Assembly (NCBI GenBank): GCA_003427395.1
Contig: BFEA01000080.1
Span: 170,929 to 197,321, forward strand
From: Chara braunii
Taxonomy: Eukaryota > Streptophyta > Charophyceae > Charales > Characeae
Direction of reading: 5' to 3'
Length of the DNA: 26,393 nucleotides
This document shows positions 8,941-18,459 of the stretch, in pieces; position 1 is the stretch's first letter; each line of letters begins with the position of its first letter. A program made the translations under genes and the position numbers. The notes beneath the pieces were generated by a model. That model had not been told where the DNA came from. It saw only the letters and a list, made by a program, of their open reading frames with translations, and ran no database searches.

Positions 8941-9058
8941 GCGCGCGTGACAGAAAAAAAAGTGTGGCAGTGTATATTTCAATGTTTAAGCGGTAGATTC
9001 ATTCGGTTTTTCTCATCGATGGAAGTACCATGACTCCATGAGGCCAGCTGCGGGGTCG
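8889..9058 (-). mobile_element. Microsatellite-tailed tRNA-like SINE, copy 1
   Basis: On the minus strand a degenerate tRNA-like head (A-box-like GGCCTCATGGAG, B-box-like CCGAATGAATC) is followed by the body AAATATACACTGCCACACTT. Then come CTGTCACGCGCG and a (GT)n tail (plus strand (CA)n, 8889-8938). Body and tail arrangement are shared with the copy at 9297-9470. The head is much decayed and would not be recognised without the second copy. Confidence 0.45.
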
Positions 9059-9069
9059 GAGACTTACCT

Positions 9070-9470
<401 letters not shown>

Positions 9471-9524
9471 CGACAGTCATAGGAGCAGCTCTTTTATAAG
9501 AAGAGCTTGACCCAGACCATTCCT

Positions 9525-9599
9525 CCTGCCTGTGGCCTTGCAGGCCCTACCTGCCTGAGGCTCTGCAGATCCTGCCTTCCTGAAGCCTACTAGGCTTTG
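9525..9599. repeat. 25-base minisatellite, three units
   Basis: CCTGCCTGTGGCCTTGCAGG, CCTGCCTGAGGCTCTGCAGA and a more diverged CCTTCCTGAAGCCTACTAGG start three successive 25-base units. An AGCTCTT/AAGAGCT hairpin lies just upstream near 9487-9507. From 9600 to 10020 no gene is seen. Confidence 0.7.
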
Positions 9600-10023
9600 C
9601 TGGCAGGCCCTGTCCCGTCGATTGGCCGCTTGACCTCGGACGCGGCGTGTCAACCCCCTGGCTCGATGTCAACCCCCGCGGCCCAAGAAATAAAAAACCT
9701 TCTCCCTATTCCCCCTGCACTTCGGTCCTATACCCGGCACATCCCTCTTTTTAGCCTACTTAGGCCTAGCAGTCGTGCGATATTATTTTAGGTAGAATAG
9801 GTCTAGCTTTAGCGTTCCCATGTTCGCGTGCCTCTGCAACCTCAACAAAAGCGAAGCACTGTCGGTTACTGTCATTACTCTCGGATGCCACCAGTGTTCC
9901 GACTAAATTTCAAAAACTTTGTCTTTCAGTCATAGGTCAGGTCTGAATAAACATTTCAAATTGGCAAATGTCAGTCTCATTAAGTCCTTCAATTCAATGA
10001 AAGAGTCGGACAACGTCCGACGT

Positions 10024-10353
10024 TTAAAATTCCCTGCAAATACCCTTGTCAGGGTATTTGCCCCAACAATGCAATATCTGTGGACGGTTGCATCCCACAG
10101 ACCATGCGATTGCATCAGGGTACACCTTCAACATCGCAAACGTGACCTCACGAACAACGATCAAACCAGAAGCCCTGCCGATGCCGAATGATGAAGTTGT
10201 GCTCTCGTACGTCTCCCCATATGCGCATCTGTACAATGTGAACGCCACCTCCTCCTCCATAGGCAATATCGGTCTATAATGCGTCACCTTCTTCTCCATA
10301 TAGGGGAGCATAGCGACAACGATCTGCATGAACATTGCCTGCATCATGTACAA
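10024..10353 (-). pseudogene. PIF/Harbinger transposase fragment
   Basis: The 109-residue minus-strand frame matches the helix-turn-helix region of Harbinger-type (DDE_Tnp_4 / HARBI1-like) transposases. Residues 32-46 (MEEEVAFTLYRCAYG) correspond to the helix before the usual GES/GET-YRS motif, here GETYESTTSSFGIG. GRASGLIVVRE follows at 59-69, then YPDAIAW. The catalytic DDE domain should follow, but the frame ends at GKYPDKGICREF, so only a fragment remains. On its N-terminal side (minus strand, 10574-10344) another frame could be further coding relic. Partner Myb-like protein and terminal inverted repeats were not found. The relic shows an old class II transposon insertion. Confidence 0.65.
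10036..10061. repeat. Perfect hairpin, 10-bp stem, 6-base loop
   Basis: GCAAATACCC and GGGTATTTGC flank TTGTCA. It lies within the Harbinger fragment. A near copy is at 10522-10541. Confidence 0.85.
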
Positions 10354-10521
10354 CTTCTCGCAGTAATCCTTGTCCGTTGCGTCATCGCAGACAAGAAGAT
10401 TTGTCCAATTATCGCGAGTTCATCACTTGATTCACCATTGTGGCATTTGACACAGGACTTCACCGCACGATACCACTGCGCACAACTGCGTGCAATGGCT
10501 TCATATGTCGTTGTCGGCCCA

Positions 10522-10541
10522 AATACCCTTACAAGGGTATT
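10522..10541. repeat. Palindrome AATACCCTT-AC-AAGGGTATT
   Basis: A nine-base perfect stem around AC. Allowing one bulged A, the stem grows outward to CCCAA/TTGGG. It shares the AATACCC..GGGTATT core with the hairpin at 10036-10061, about 480 bases away. Confidence 0.8.
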
Positions 10542-10599
10542 GGGGCAGATTCTTAAATCTCGCAGAAGATGCATTTTTCATAATATGTGAGAAAGTGTC

Positions 10600-11750
10600 T
10601 CATCTTTGTCCGGCCATAACCAACTTTTAGGCGTTGAGAATGGCAGACGCATTTGATCAGATTAGAGAGTGTGTAGGCGTGCACTTTGAGAGCACGCATG
10701 AGTTTAGGCAGGTGTCTGGTTGTGTTTATGAGATTGACACCGCGATCAGTAACGTGAACTAGAAAAAGGTTATGAGGCGACTACAATAGCGCACGCAGAG
10801 TGTATAATGTGTATTTGCGTTCGAGACTTACGCTTGATGGTCGGGGTTTGGATTTAATCATCGGATCCGCTTGACTTTCATGCTACGGCACTAGGATCAG
10901 TGAGGTGCAAAGTGCCCGACTTCCTAGGCTGACCATGATATTGGTCGATGGTAGAAGCCACGGGCGGTACTATAAAAGTCGGAGGTTTTCCGACGCTTAG
11001 GTTGTGAGAGTGCGGTTTTTCGGGGGAGTTAGGTTAGTGAGGAAATTGGAGTTTTTATGAACGGCGCGGTTGTGTCGCATGCACGACAGCGTCAGGTAAA
11101 AATGACCCCTTCATGCAGTGGGGGCGGGTACGTAGGAGCCGTAGACATGATCGGTGGGCCAAAGAACGGCTATTAATTCTATTCGACAGACCTTGGAGCA
11201 ACACGGATACCCTTTATAAGGAAGTCCGCGCCTGTTACGCCCCATGGGTTACGACTTTGAACTGATACGACAAAAAACTATGGATCGAAGTCAACAGTCG
11301 GCAAACGAAGGAGTGGAGGAGCGTCTTGTGAAGAAAACAGAGGGGTTAAGGGTCCCGCGGGACTATCCCCCTTAGTTTTGCCACAAAGTCCGATCATGAA
11401 CTCGGCTGACGGGACTTAAAGGGGTACCAGCGGGTTTCCCCTCTCCTGTTTAATCTTTCGTTTGTTTTTCTTTTAATCACTTTTTATTTGTGGTCCCGAC
11501 TATGGAACCCGGTGTGGTACTAGTTCCAAGGTCGGTAAAGCAACCCGAAAGCCTAGCTCGGTGGGTACACCCCTAAATTGTTGAAATATCGACCCGCGTT
11601 TGAACCTAGATGATGGAACTTGGGTAAGACTAAATATATCTGAATTGCTTTGACCCGGTCAGCTCAACAAAGATACCTTGTGGCCAAAGCCCAGTACCTG
11701 GGATCCATCGAGCCGATGACGATGCCTAGACCGTGTTGCCCATCATAGCA
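10600..11750. other. Intergenic stretch, no convincing gene
   Basis: The only hints are a 40-residue plus-strand frame at 10640-10762 (starts MADAFDQIRECVGVHFESTH), a TATA-box-like TATAAAA at 10971-10977 just before a GTCGGA/TCCGAC hairpin (10978-10994), and a TTGACCCGGTCA motif at 11650-11661 that recurs near 13450 and, inverted, near 15470. This may be an old LTR or promoter relic, but nothing proves it. Confidence 0.3.
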
Positions 11751-11830
11751 GTCCTTCGGGACATCCGTTAAAATTGGAATGATGCAGAGGAGGTTAACAT
11801 GACCCCTGTGCAAAGCTGGCACGCATACAA
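11751..11830 (+). ncRNA. U6 snRNA-derived sequence (probable pseudogene)
   Basis: GTCCTTCGGGACATCCG at 11751-11767 is the plant-type U6 5' stem-loop with one paired base lost. TTAAAATTGGAATGATGCAG follows (U6: TAAAATTGGAACGATACAG), then AGGAGGTTAACATGACCCCT (U6: AGAAGATTAGCATGGCCCCT), then GTGCAAAGCTGGCACGCATA (U6: GCGCAAGGATGACACGCAAA). The ACAGAG box is changed to GCAGAG and the AGC triad to AAC, changes a working U6 should not tolerate. Similarity is lost after about 11830, before the normal 3' end and T run. No TATA at about -30 or clear plant upstream element is present. I rate it a pseudogene with more of the 5' half than the copy at 6443. Confidence 0.85.
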
Positions 11831-11859
11831 CATGTCGTCTCCATCCGAAACCTGACCAG

Positions 11860-13340
11860 CAAAGAAGGGTAAATTCGTATGAGCGCACAATTGCCTACGC
11901 TCGACCAGTTCAGGCATAAAAGAAAGGGCGAGTGGGAGGAAGAGTTTGACGGAGCTTTGAGTGGGAGATTGAGAGTTGCGGGATCGAGTGTGACAAGTTG
12001 CGGAAAGGGGGCAACGGAGATCACACAAGGCGGAGAAGAAGAAAAGCGGGATATGGTGGAGCAAACGAAGACCCGATGCTGAGATCTTAAGGCGTTGCGA
12101 GTTGAATGGGCAGGCCAGATTCAGTGATTGAGCACGGGATTAGTCGCAGCCAACATAATGAACTGTGCGAGACTTAGTTTTACTTGACGAGAGGGGATAT
12201 GAGTAGGAAGGGAAAGAGTCGAGAAGGAAAAGAAGAGGAAGAGGGGGAAAGGCCCTCGACCTGGTGATCGTCATCGCAGCCGTCATAGAGATCTCGACTA
12301 TTGCTTATCATGATGATCATGCTCCTCGTCGTGACCATGCCGTTTGCTCCAGGGGTCTTCGTTCTGTTTTAGCGATGGTTGTTGGATCATCCGTTGTGAG
12401 GCTCCCCGTTCATGGAAGTGTTACTTGTTCATTGCGTTCACGTTTTCAATATATTTATGGTGTCTATCTCGATTGAGTGAACCTGGTCAGGTTGATGACC
12501 AGGTACATTCACATGCTGAAAGCAACGCACATGAGAGTGAGAACAAAGGTGAAAGAGCGTGATAAAGGGTAAGAAGGAAGGCATAACCTTGAGTCTTAGG
12601 GCGAGATAGGACGTTAGTAAGGCGAGCTCAATGGGAAAAGGAGTTGACGAAGAGGAAGGAGTAGTGGGACAACGAGAGCGATCTTCGTTGTAGGTAATAA
12701 CGAATGTATCTTCCCAGGTTTTTGCGGGGATTCATTCTCATTTAGCATATTTAGTGGTAGCAGGGCGCGACCCACGATGGCGCACCTCGGTGCATCACCA
12801 CTGTTGTTGCTGGTAGGATCGTGCGGTCTGCCTCCGTCGTCCTCGCAGCTCTCAGCAACGGCCGCTGTTTGTTTTCGTTAACATCGGAGTGATGTCACTT
12901 ACCTTGTAACCACCGCGATAGTGCAACTGTTGCCTCCGACATCATGGTAGTGATTCTCCTGATCGATGCTGAGGCCGAACTCTTCCTAACACCGGGGGCT
13001 GCACGACGATCCCTTCACCTAAGCAGTTGCTTCTCTCATACGAACGTCGAGGAAAGTTTATGAATCTGGCTGACGTAGCAGCCAGATACGTTGACTGGAC
13101 AAAGACGATTAATAGGAGAGAGTGGGGGCACGTGTGCGAACGCATTAAAGCGAAAGGAGGAGGAGGAGAACAAGAACGTACCTTGGAGTTCCGATGATGC
13201 GGGAGGAACCGAACGTCGAAGCTATTGTGCCAAACTTCGTGTTAACTAGTCGTGAACGGTTCGTTTCTTCACGTTCCCGGTGGATTGTGCGGTGGATGCG
13301 GGAGTGTGGAAAACCCCTCCCTCAATAAGTCATCGGCAAA
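11860..13340. other. Intergenic stretch, no convincing gene
   Basis: Only short unrecognised frames on both strands. Two perfect hairpins lie here: ACCTGGTCA/TGACCAGGT at 12481-12504 (loop GGTTGA) and ATCTGGCTG/CAGCCAGAT at 13064-13087 (loop ACGTAG). A purine-rich GGAAAAGAAGAGGAAGAGGG run is near 12225. Confidence 0.4.
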
Positions 13341-13352
13341 ATCCTTCTGATT

Positions 13353-13359
13353 GCGCGCG

Positions 13360-13397
<38 letters not shown>

Positions 13398-13399
13398 AG
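13353..13399. repeat. (GC)n-(GA)n compound microsatellite
   Basis: About 11 GC units followed directly by about 12 GA units. Alternating GC can adopt Z-DNA. Confidence 0.95.
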
Positions 13400-15480
13400 T
13401 ACCGACCAGATCAAGTGGAGTTGGGTGCGCGGTATTGCACCTGAGGGCTTTGGACCCGGTCAGGTTCGGGCAATAAATTCACTCCTTTTTACTTGATATG
13501 GACGTTGTAGCAGGGGGACGGACGAGCATATCCTCTCGTGTTCTAGCTGAAGATTCAGGTCAATTTTGGTTGACTTATGGATGGAAAACTCTCTCCTTCT
13601 CTCGCATGTGCAACCATATTTGCATCTGACGGCTCTTTAGTTCATACTCACACCAAGATTTATTTTTTTGTTGATTGCGCCATATCTTCCTTTTGTGGCG
13701 GAGGACTGCGCACATGATGATAAGTACGACAGATGCCGCCTTACGAGACGCCTTTTTCCCCAATCTAGCATGGGATTGTACGCTTTCTTTTCATTAAATT
13801 CATAATCCAGACCTCATTCTCACTTGGGTTATTTTGGTGGGAAGAGGCTGCCCCTCGTCATCAGCGATAGTTGACCTCGTCGTTCGTCCTGATGGTCAGC
13901 GCTTCATTAATAGTCGTGACCGTGTTTGTCGTCTTCATCCGCATGCTCGTGCTCAAAAGGAGGGAGAACGGGGGCATGCCATTTAGTGATGACAAGGAAG
14001 GGGGTATAAGCGGAGGAATAAGAGAGAAAGGAAGTGGGGATAAGTAGGAAGTGAGGAACTTACTGGGTAGGAGGTACGATGTTTCTCAGTGTCCTACGGC
14101 ACTGCAGACAACAATCGACGAGCAGCGTTTTGCAATAATCGATCTGAGCACATGAGAAAGCGGAAGGAAGCGACGGGGGAGATTCGTGGAAAAAAGGGAA
14201 GTCAGAAGCTAAGCGCAGCAAAGAGAGAAGAAATGTTTGCTCTTGTTTGTTGTGATTACGCTGTTGCTGCGACTTCCAAACAGCGACGCACTACCAATTT
14301 TGTGCTCAATCCCCTGCCGAACTATTCAGGCGCTGTTGTTTTCAACTTCATCACACAGGGCACTGTAATTGTTGACCTTCGAGCAGCCTGGTCATTGAGC
14401 GTTTGTTGTGCTCCAGACACTGATGCGGATCAGCGAGAGACCGCTACTGCTAGGCTGGGGGATGATGTGGACGCCCTGCTCAGCACTTGTTGTTATTGTG
14501 TAAACTGCTGTTGGGATTAGTGATGTGCGGCTGCTGGACTTCGTTGTGAGCAGCTACTGGTGGTAGTGCACATCGTTTTGTTGAGTTTGGATTGTTGTGT
14601 TTTAGCATTGGCATGTTTTTTTTGCTTCTTGTTGCTGCGCATTACTGAGACCACAGTGCGTTGATGTGTGAATCTTTGCCTAGACAGCAACCTGGTGTAT
14701 GTGTTGTGTGCTGGTTGCGCACGGTCGTTGTGCGGGCAACGGCTTGCTGAGTTTGGTTGTGTTACTACGCCTCTAATAGGGCATGAGGTTGTGATCTATT
14801 TGAACACGGTCTTTCTAGACTGTGTAGCAGCAGTTTAGTCGGAGAGAGGAATACGACAACTTAAGGATATGATAGGGCTTCTGCGAGGGGGTCACTGCAA
14901 CGGCTTGAGGGTTTGTGGAGGGCTGCTAGCCTATATTTGGACTTCGGTTCGACCGACTTTTGCGATGCGATTTGGCTGCCATTGTGGGGTCCTCAAGCAA
15001 TTAAAGGTAACAAGGCTCTCTCATGTGAGTTGAGTTGGCCCGCTCCTGTATCTCGAGCGTCTGAAACCCCTCCTTCTATCCTTCTTACTTCAAGTCTAGT
15101 CTAAAGTTACGAGAGGAAGGTGACAGACTGGATTGCAACCCGTAGGACCGCAGCAAGACCTTGTGGGAGGTCAGCCCACCGATTGAGGGAGCTCTGTCGG
15201 AGCCCAGGCGGGGTTCTGGAGGCAGGGAACACGCAGGTATAAACTCGTTTTACACGTGTGATCCCATTTCCTTAAAAACTAAACTACCCTTTGTTATTGT
15301 GTGTCAGTAGGTATGACTGAAAAAGGTAGTTGTTTCTTTTTGTTGTTTTGAATTAAGGACATGATCTGAAAGGTAAAATTGGCAAGTACGTATGATGAAC
15401 TCAGATTATTTGTTTGAATTCAAATAGAATGAATGAATGGAAGGCGGGATGAAGGTGTTTTGCATGTGTTTGACCGGGTC
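13400..15480. other. Intergenic stretch with one unproven frame
   Basis: The longest frame here is 14089-14520 on the plus strand, 143 residues from a GTG, with no in-frame ATG at the front. It is basic at first (MRKRKEATGEIRGKKGSQK) and Cys-rich at the end (CCYCVNCCWD). No family is recognised and there is no promoter or splice evidence, so I do not call it a gene. The rest shows nothing beyond short repeats of TTGTTGTG-like sequence at 14500-14760. Confidence 0.35.
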
Positions 15481-15489
15481 AATGCAAGG

Positions 15490-16790
15490 CTGGATCCCTC
15501 TAAGTTGAGTGGGTTCAGTGCTATGTTTTATTTTTGTCTGTTTGGCTGAATGTATGACCTTTTAGGGTTGGGCCTATCCTAAGTTGGACGGTCTAGTCAC
15601 TTGTTTCTTTTTGGGGTTTTAAACAGGGGGATGGGTGCCCTAAGTTGGGAAGACTCAAATTCTTGATGTTTCTTTTAGGTTGTTGAAAGCAAGATTGGGG
15701 ATATTCTAAGTTGCGTAGACTCAGTTCTGTGTATGTTTTCTTCTGAGGGGGACAACGGCATGAGACTAAGCGTACCCCTAAGTTGGGGCAGTCTCGCCAT
15801 AAGCCATGAACTTAAACGATAATCCAAAGTATAAAAGAGGATACATATATATTGTATACGCATCTGATAGACTGACACCCTAAGTTGGGAGGCCTAGTCA
15901 ATAAGTCAAGTATGAACAAAAATAGAAGGAAAGCAAATAAAAAATATAATGTGAATGTAACCTTGGCAGGATAAACGTACCCCTAAGTTGGGCGCGGTCC
16001 AGTCCTATGCCCATGATAACATAAAAAGGCAGACAGTTAGTATAAATGTTTTTCCTTTCTAAACACAAGGCAAGGTTGGATGTCTCCCTAAGTTGGGTAG
16101 GTCTGACTATCTGCCTAAGAAGAAAGAAAATTATAAAGTTTGTGCAAAGTATTTATGAGTGTTTGAACTGTTGTTATGGAGGCTAAGCGTACCCCTAGGT
16201 TGGGGCGGCTTAGTCATACGTCGTCTATAACTTTTTTAGGCAGATCAGGCGTACCCTTAAGTTAGGGCGGTCTAGTCGTATTGCCTTATGTATCTTAAAT
16301 TGTTTAGGCCAATTAGGCGTACCCCTAAGTTGGGTCGATCTAGCGATATGCACTTTGTCGTTGATGTTATGTAGGTTGGACGTACCCTTAAGTTAGGGCG
16401 GGCCGACCATTCGTCGTTTGTGTTTGTTTAGGCAGGTTATGCATACCCCTAAATTGGGGTGGTCTAATCCTATGCCCTACGTCAATTTCGTCTAAGTTTG
16501 ACTAGGCATACCCCTAAGTTGGGGCAGTCTAGTCTTATGCTTCATGTCATCAGTTAAGCAAAAGTCAGACTTACCCCTAAGTTGGTGTGGTGTGGTCATA
16601 TGCTTTATGTTCACAGTTTATGTTGGGTTGGGCATACCCCTAAGTTGGGGCAGTCTGGATACACGTTTCAGTCATGTAAGTTGGGCATACCCATAAGTTG
16701 GGCCAGTCTAGTTGTGCGTATCCTAGTCACTTGCTTAGGCAGGTCAGACGTACCTCTAAGTTGGGGCAGTCTGGTCCTATGTCATATGAA
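15490..16790. repeat. Spaced array of about 18 CCCCTAAGTTGGGG blocks
   Basis: A conserved block, best form GCGTACCCCTAAGTTGGGGC followed by RGTCTAGTC and often TATGC, recurs with TAAGTT (or its variants) at 15501, 15580, 15641, 15707, 15779, 15881, 15984, 16089, 16196, 16258, 16326, 16389, 16450, 16515, 16578, 16641, 16694 and 16757. Gaps between blocks differ in sequence and often contain TTTAGGCAGGTTRGG-like text. Distances are 79, 61, 66, 72, then four of 102-107, then mostly 61-68. CCCC/GGGG around TAAGTT is a small inverted repeat. In some copies changes on both sides are compensatory (CCCTTAAGTTAGGG). It is not CRISPR: the block is degenerate and the setting eukaryotic. A GGGGGTTGGAAA triplication follows at 16791-16820. 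Confidence 0.85.
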
Positions 16791-17136
16791 AGGGGGTTGG
16801 AAAGGGGGTTGGAAAGGGTTAAAAGAATTGAGAAATTAACGAACTACTTGGGATCAAACTGATGTGGGATTGAGAGGGATGTTTGTTCATGCATGTTTGC
16901 GGGCTCTTGTTTGCGGGCTCTCGCCGAGTGCTGGAGTTATAGATAGACTATACTGGATGATGGGAAGGAAAGCTTGGAATATGATAGGAGTGACCTTACT
17001 AACAGTTAGGACTAGTGGTAGCTCACGATACCATCTTCAAAAGAGGATCGTGTAGACTATCATCAGTTCTAACTATCAAGTGAGTGTCTGAAGCTAGTCT
17101 CAAGTATAGTTGTACTTTGTTTTTGCATTTTCAGCT

Positions 17137-17320
17137 TTGTATAAATTTTGGCAGTCTCTTATTCCTACGGGAAGCGCTGCCAAAATTTTTACAAATTTGA
17201 AAGAGTTAGTCATTTTTTGACATCTGAAAATTCTGAAAAAAAAACATTTTTTCTATGGGAAGCGCGGCTGAATTTTTGTTAAATTTAGAAAGTTATATTA
17301 TTTTCTGCTAGGCAAAATTT
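17137..17320. repeat. 12-bp inverted repeat and diverged direct repeat
   Basis: AAATTTTGGCAG near 17137 pairs perfectly with CTGCCAAAATTT near 17186 across about 22 bases. The segment containing CTACGGGAAGCGCTGCCAAA (about 17166) recurs diverged as CTATGGGAAGCGCGGCTGAA (about 17253), each followed by TTTTTNNNAAATTT. The flanks 16830-17130 and 17330-18180 show no gene; a perfect 14-base palindrome CATATACGTATATG is at 18010-18023. Confidence 0.6.
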
Positions 17321-18200
17321 TGGAAAGGTGATGTCAAAGTTCTCGATGACTTCTGAGAAAAGTAAGGTAAACGTTAGTAAAGGAGGTAGGCTATGGAGTG
17401 GTGTTGGTCCTCCATCTGTCTTGAAAGAAATATTTGGTCCGCTTTGGCCTGAACTGTGGTGCAGGTCAAGAAATTTGGTTGAAGGCTTGATTCGTTCAAC
17501 CTGATTCTACAAAAGATCATTCTTTTGTTATCCCTTCATAACAGGTCGGTTTACGACACAATTTCTTTGTTTCTGCATCTTAACCTAAAGTCTTGGTTCT
17601 TGTGGGTTTTCTATCATATTTCTTGGGATTTTCACCCAGATATTTTTCTAAGTGGCCATTTTTAAAGACTGAGTACCTTTATTTGAGGGTCGGTGGAAAT
17701 TGGTTGGGGCTTGTATGCATAAGGCAAGGTGTAAGCCGCAGAAACGCAGTAAATTTGACTCCCTTAGTGTGTGTGACGTTGTTGTTTGAACTTTGTGTGG
17801 TCGCAAGTATGCATATAAGATCTTTGAATTGAGTTTGATGATAGTTTGAGTATTGTTCGAATGTTGATGAACAAGCCCCACACTACTATTGTGAGAATGA
17901 TCCTTTGAAACTACACAAACTTCTGCTTGAACTACCTTTGCTTACCATAATTATAAAGAGAACCCTGCAACGGTCGTGAAAAGTGATAACCTCATAATTC
18001 ATAACCCCGCATATACGTATATGTATACATTTCCTCTTACATATACGTATACATTCAGTATCTGTATAGTCTGTTGTGACCGCGTGTGGGAGTTAAACAA
18101 ACTATGTCTTGAGAGAAAAGAGGGATCCTCTTTCACCTTTTGCTTTTTAAAGTTATTATGGTTCGACGTTGTAGTCCATGACAGTCGTCAAAGTCAAACC

Positions 18201-18455
18201 CCTTGATTTCTCTCAAGGCCCTGGACGATGGAGCTTGCCTCCTAGGCCACGAGAGTTGACTGCCACCACAGGTCGACACCTATGTACCACCTACTCTCCG
18301 CAGGGTGCAGAAGAGGGTGTGGTGATCAACCGCCTTGGCGGTTGTCTATTGTCGAGAGATTAACCCCTCAAGGCACGTGCCAGCCGACACTTGAGTGTCG
18401 AAATGTGACCCCCAAGACTATCGAGGGTATCGTGATTATGGGTACTACATAGTAC
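18201..18455. repeat. Cluster of small perfect hairpins
   Basis: Within 255 bases lie CCTTGA/TCAAGG (18201-18218, loop TTTCTC), CAACCGCC/GGCGGTTG (18327-18344, loop TT), GGCACGTGCC (about 18372-18381), CGACACT/AGTGTCG (18385-18400, loop TG) and GTACTA/TAGTAC (18442-18455, loop CA). No long open frame covers it. It could be a structured RNA, or decayed coding DNA with chance palindromes. I recognise no known RNA family. Confidence 0.45.
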
Positions 18456-18459
18456 TCCG

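Noticed and set aside
10971-10978. TATAAAAG as a promoter
   Set aside because: No gene of convincing length follows; kept only as a note in the intergenic entry.
14089-14520. 143-residue frame as a gene
   Set aside because: No ATG, no recognised domain, no splice or promoter support.
15490-16790. CRISPR array
   Set aside because: Blocks are degenerate, spacing falls in several classes, no cas genes are near, and the setting is eukaryotic.
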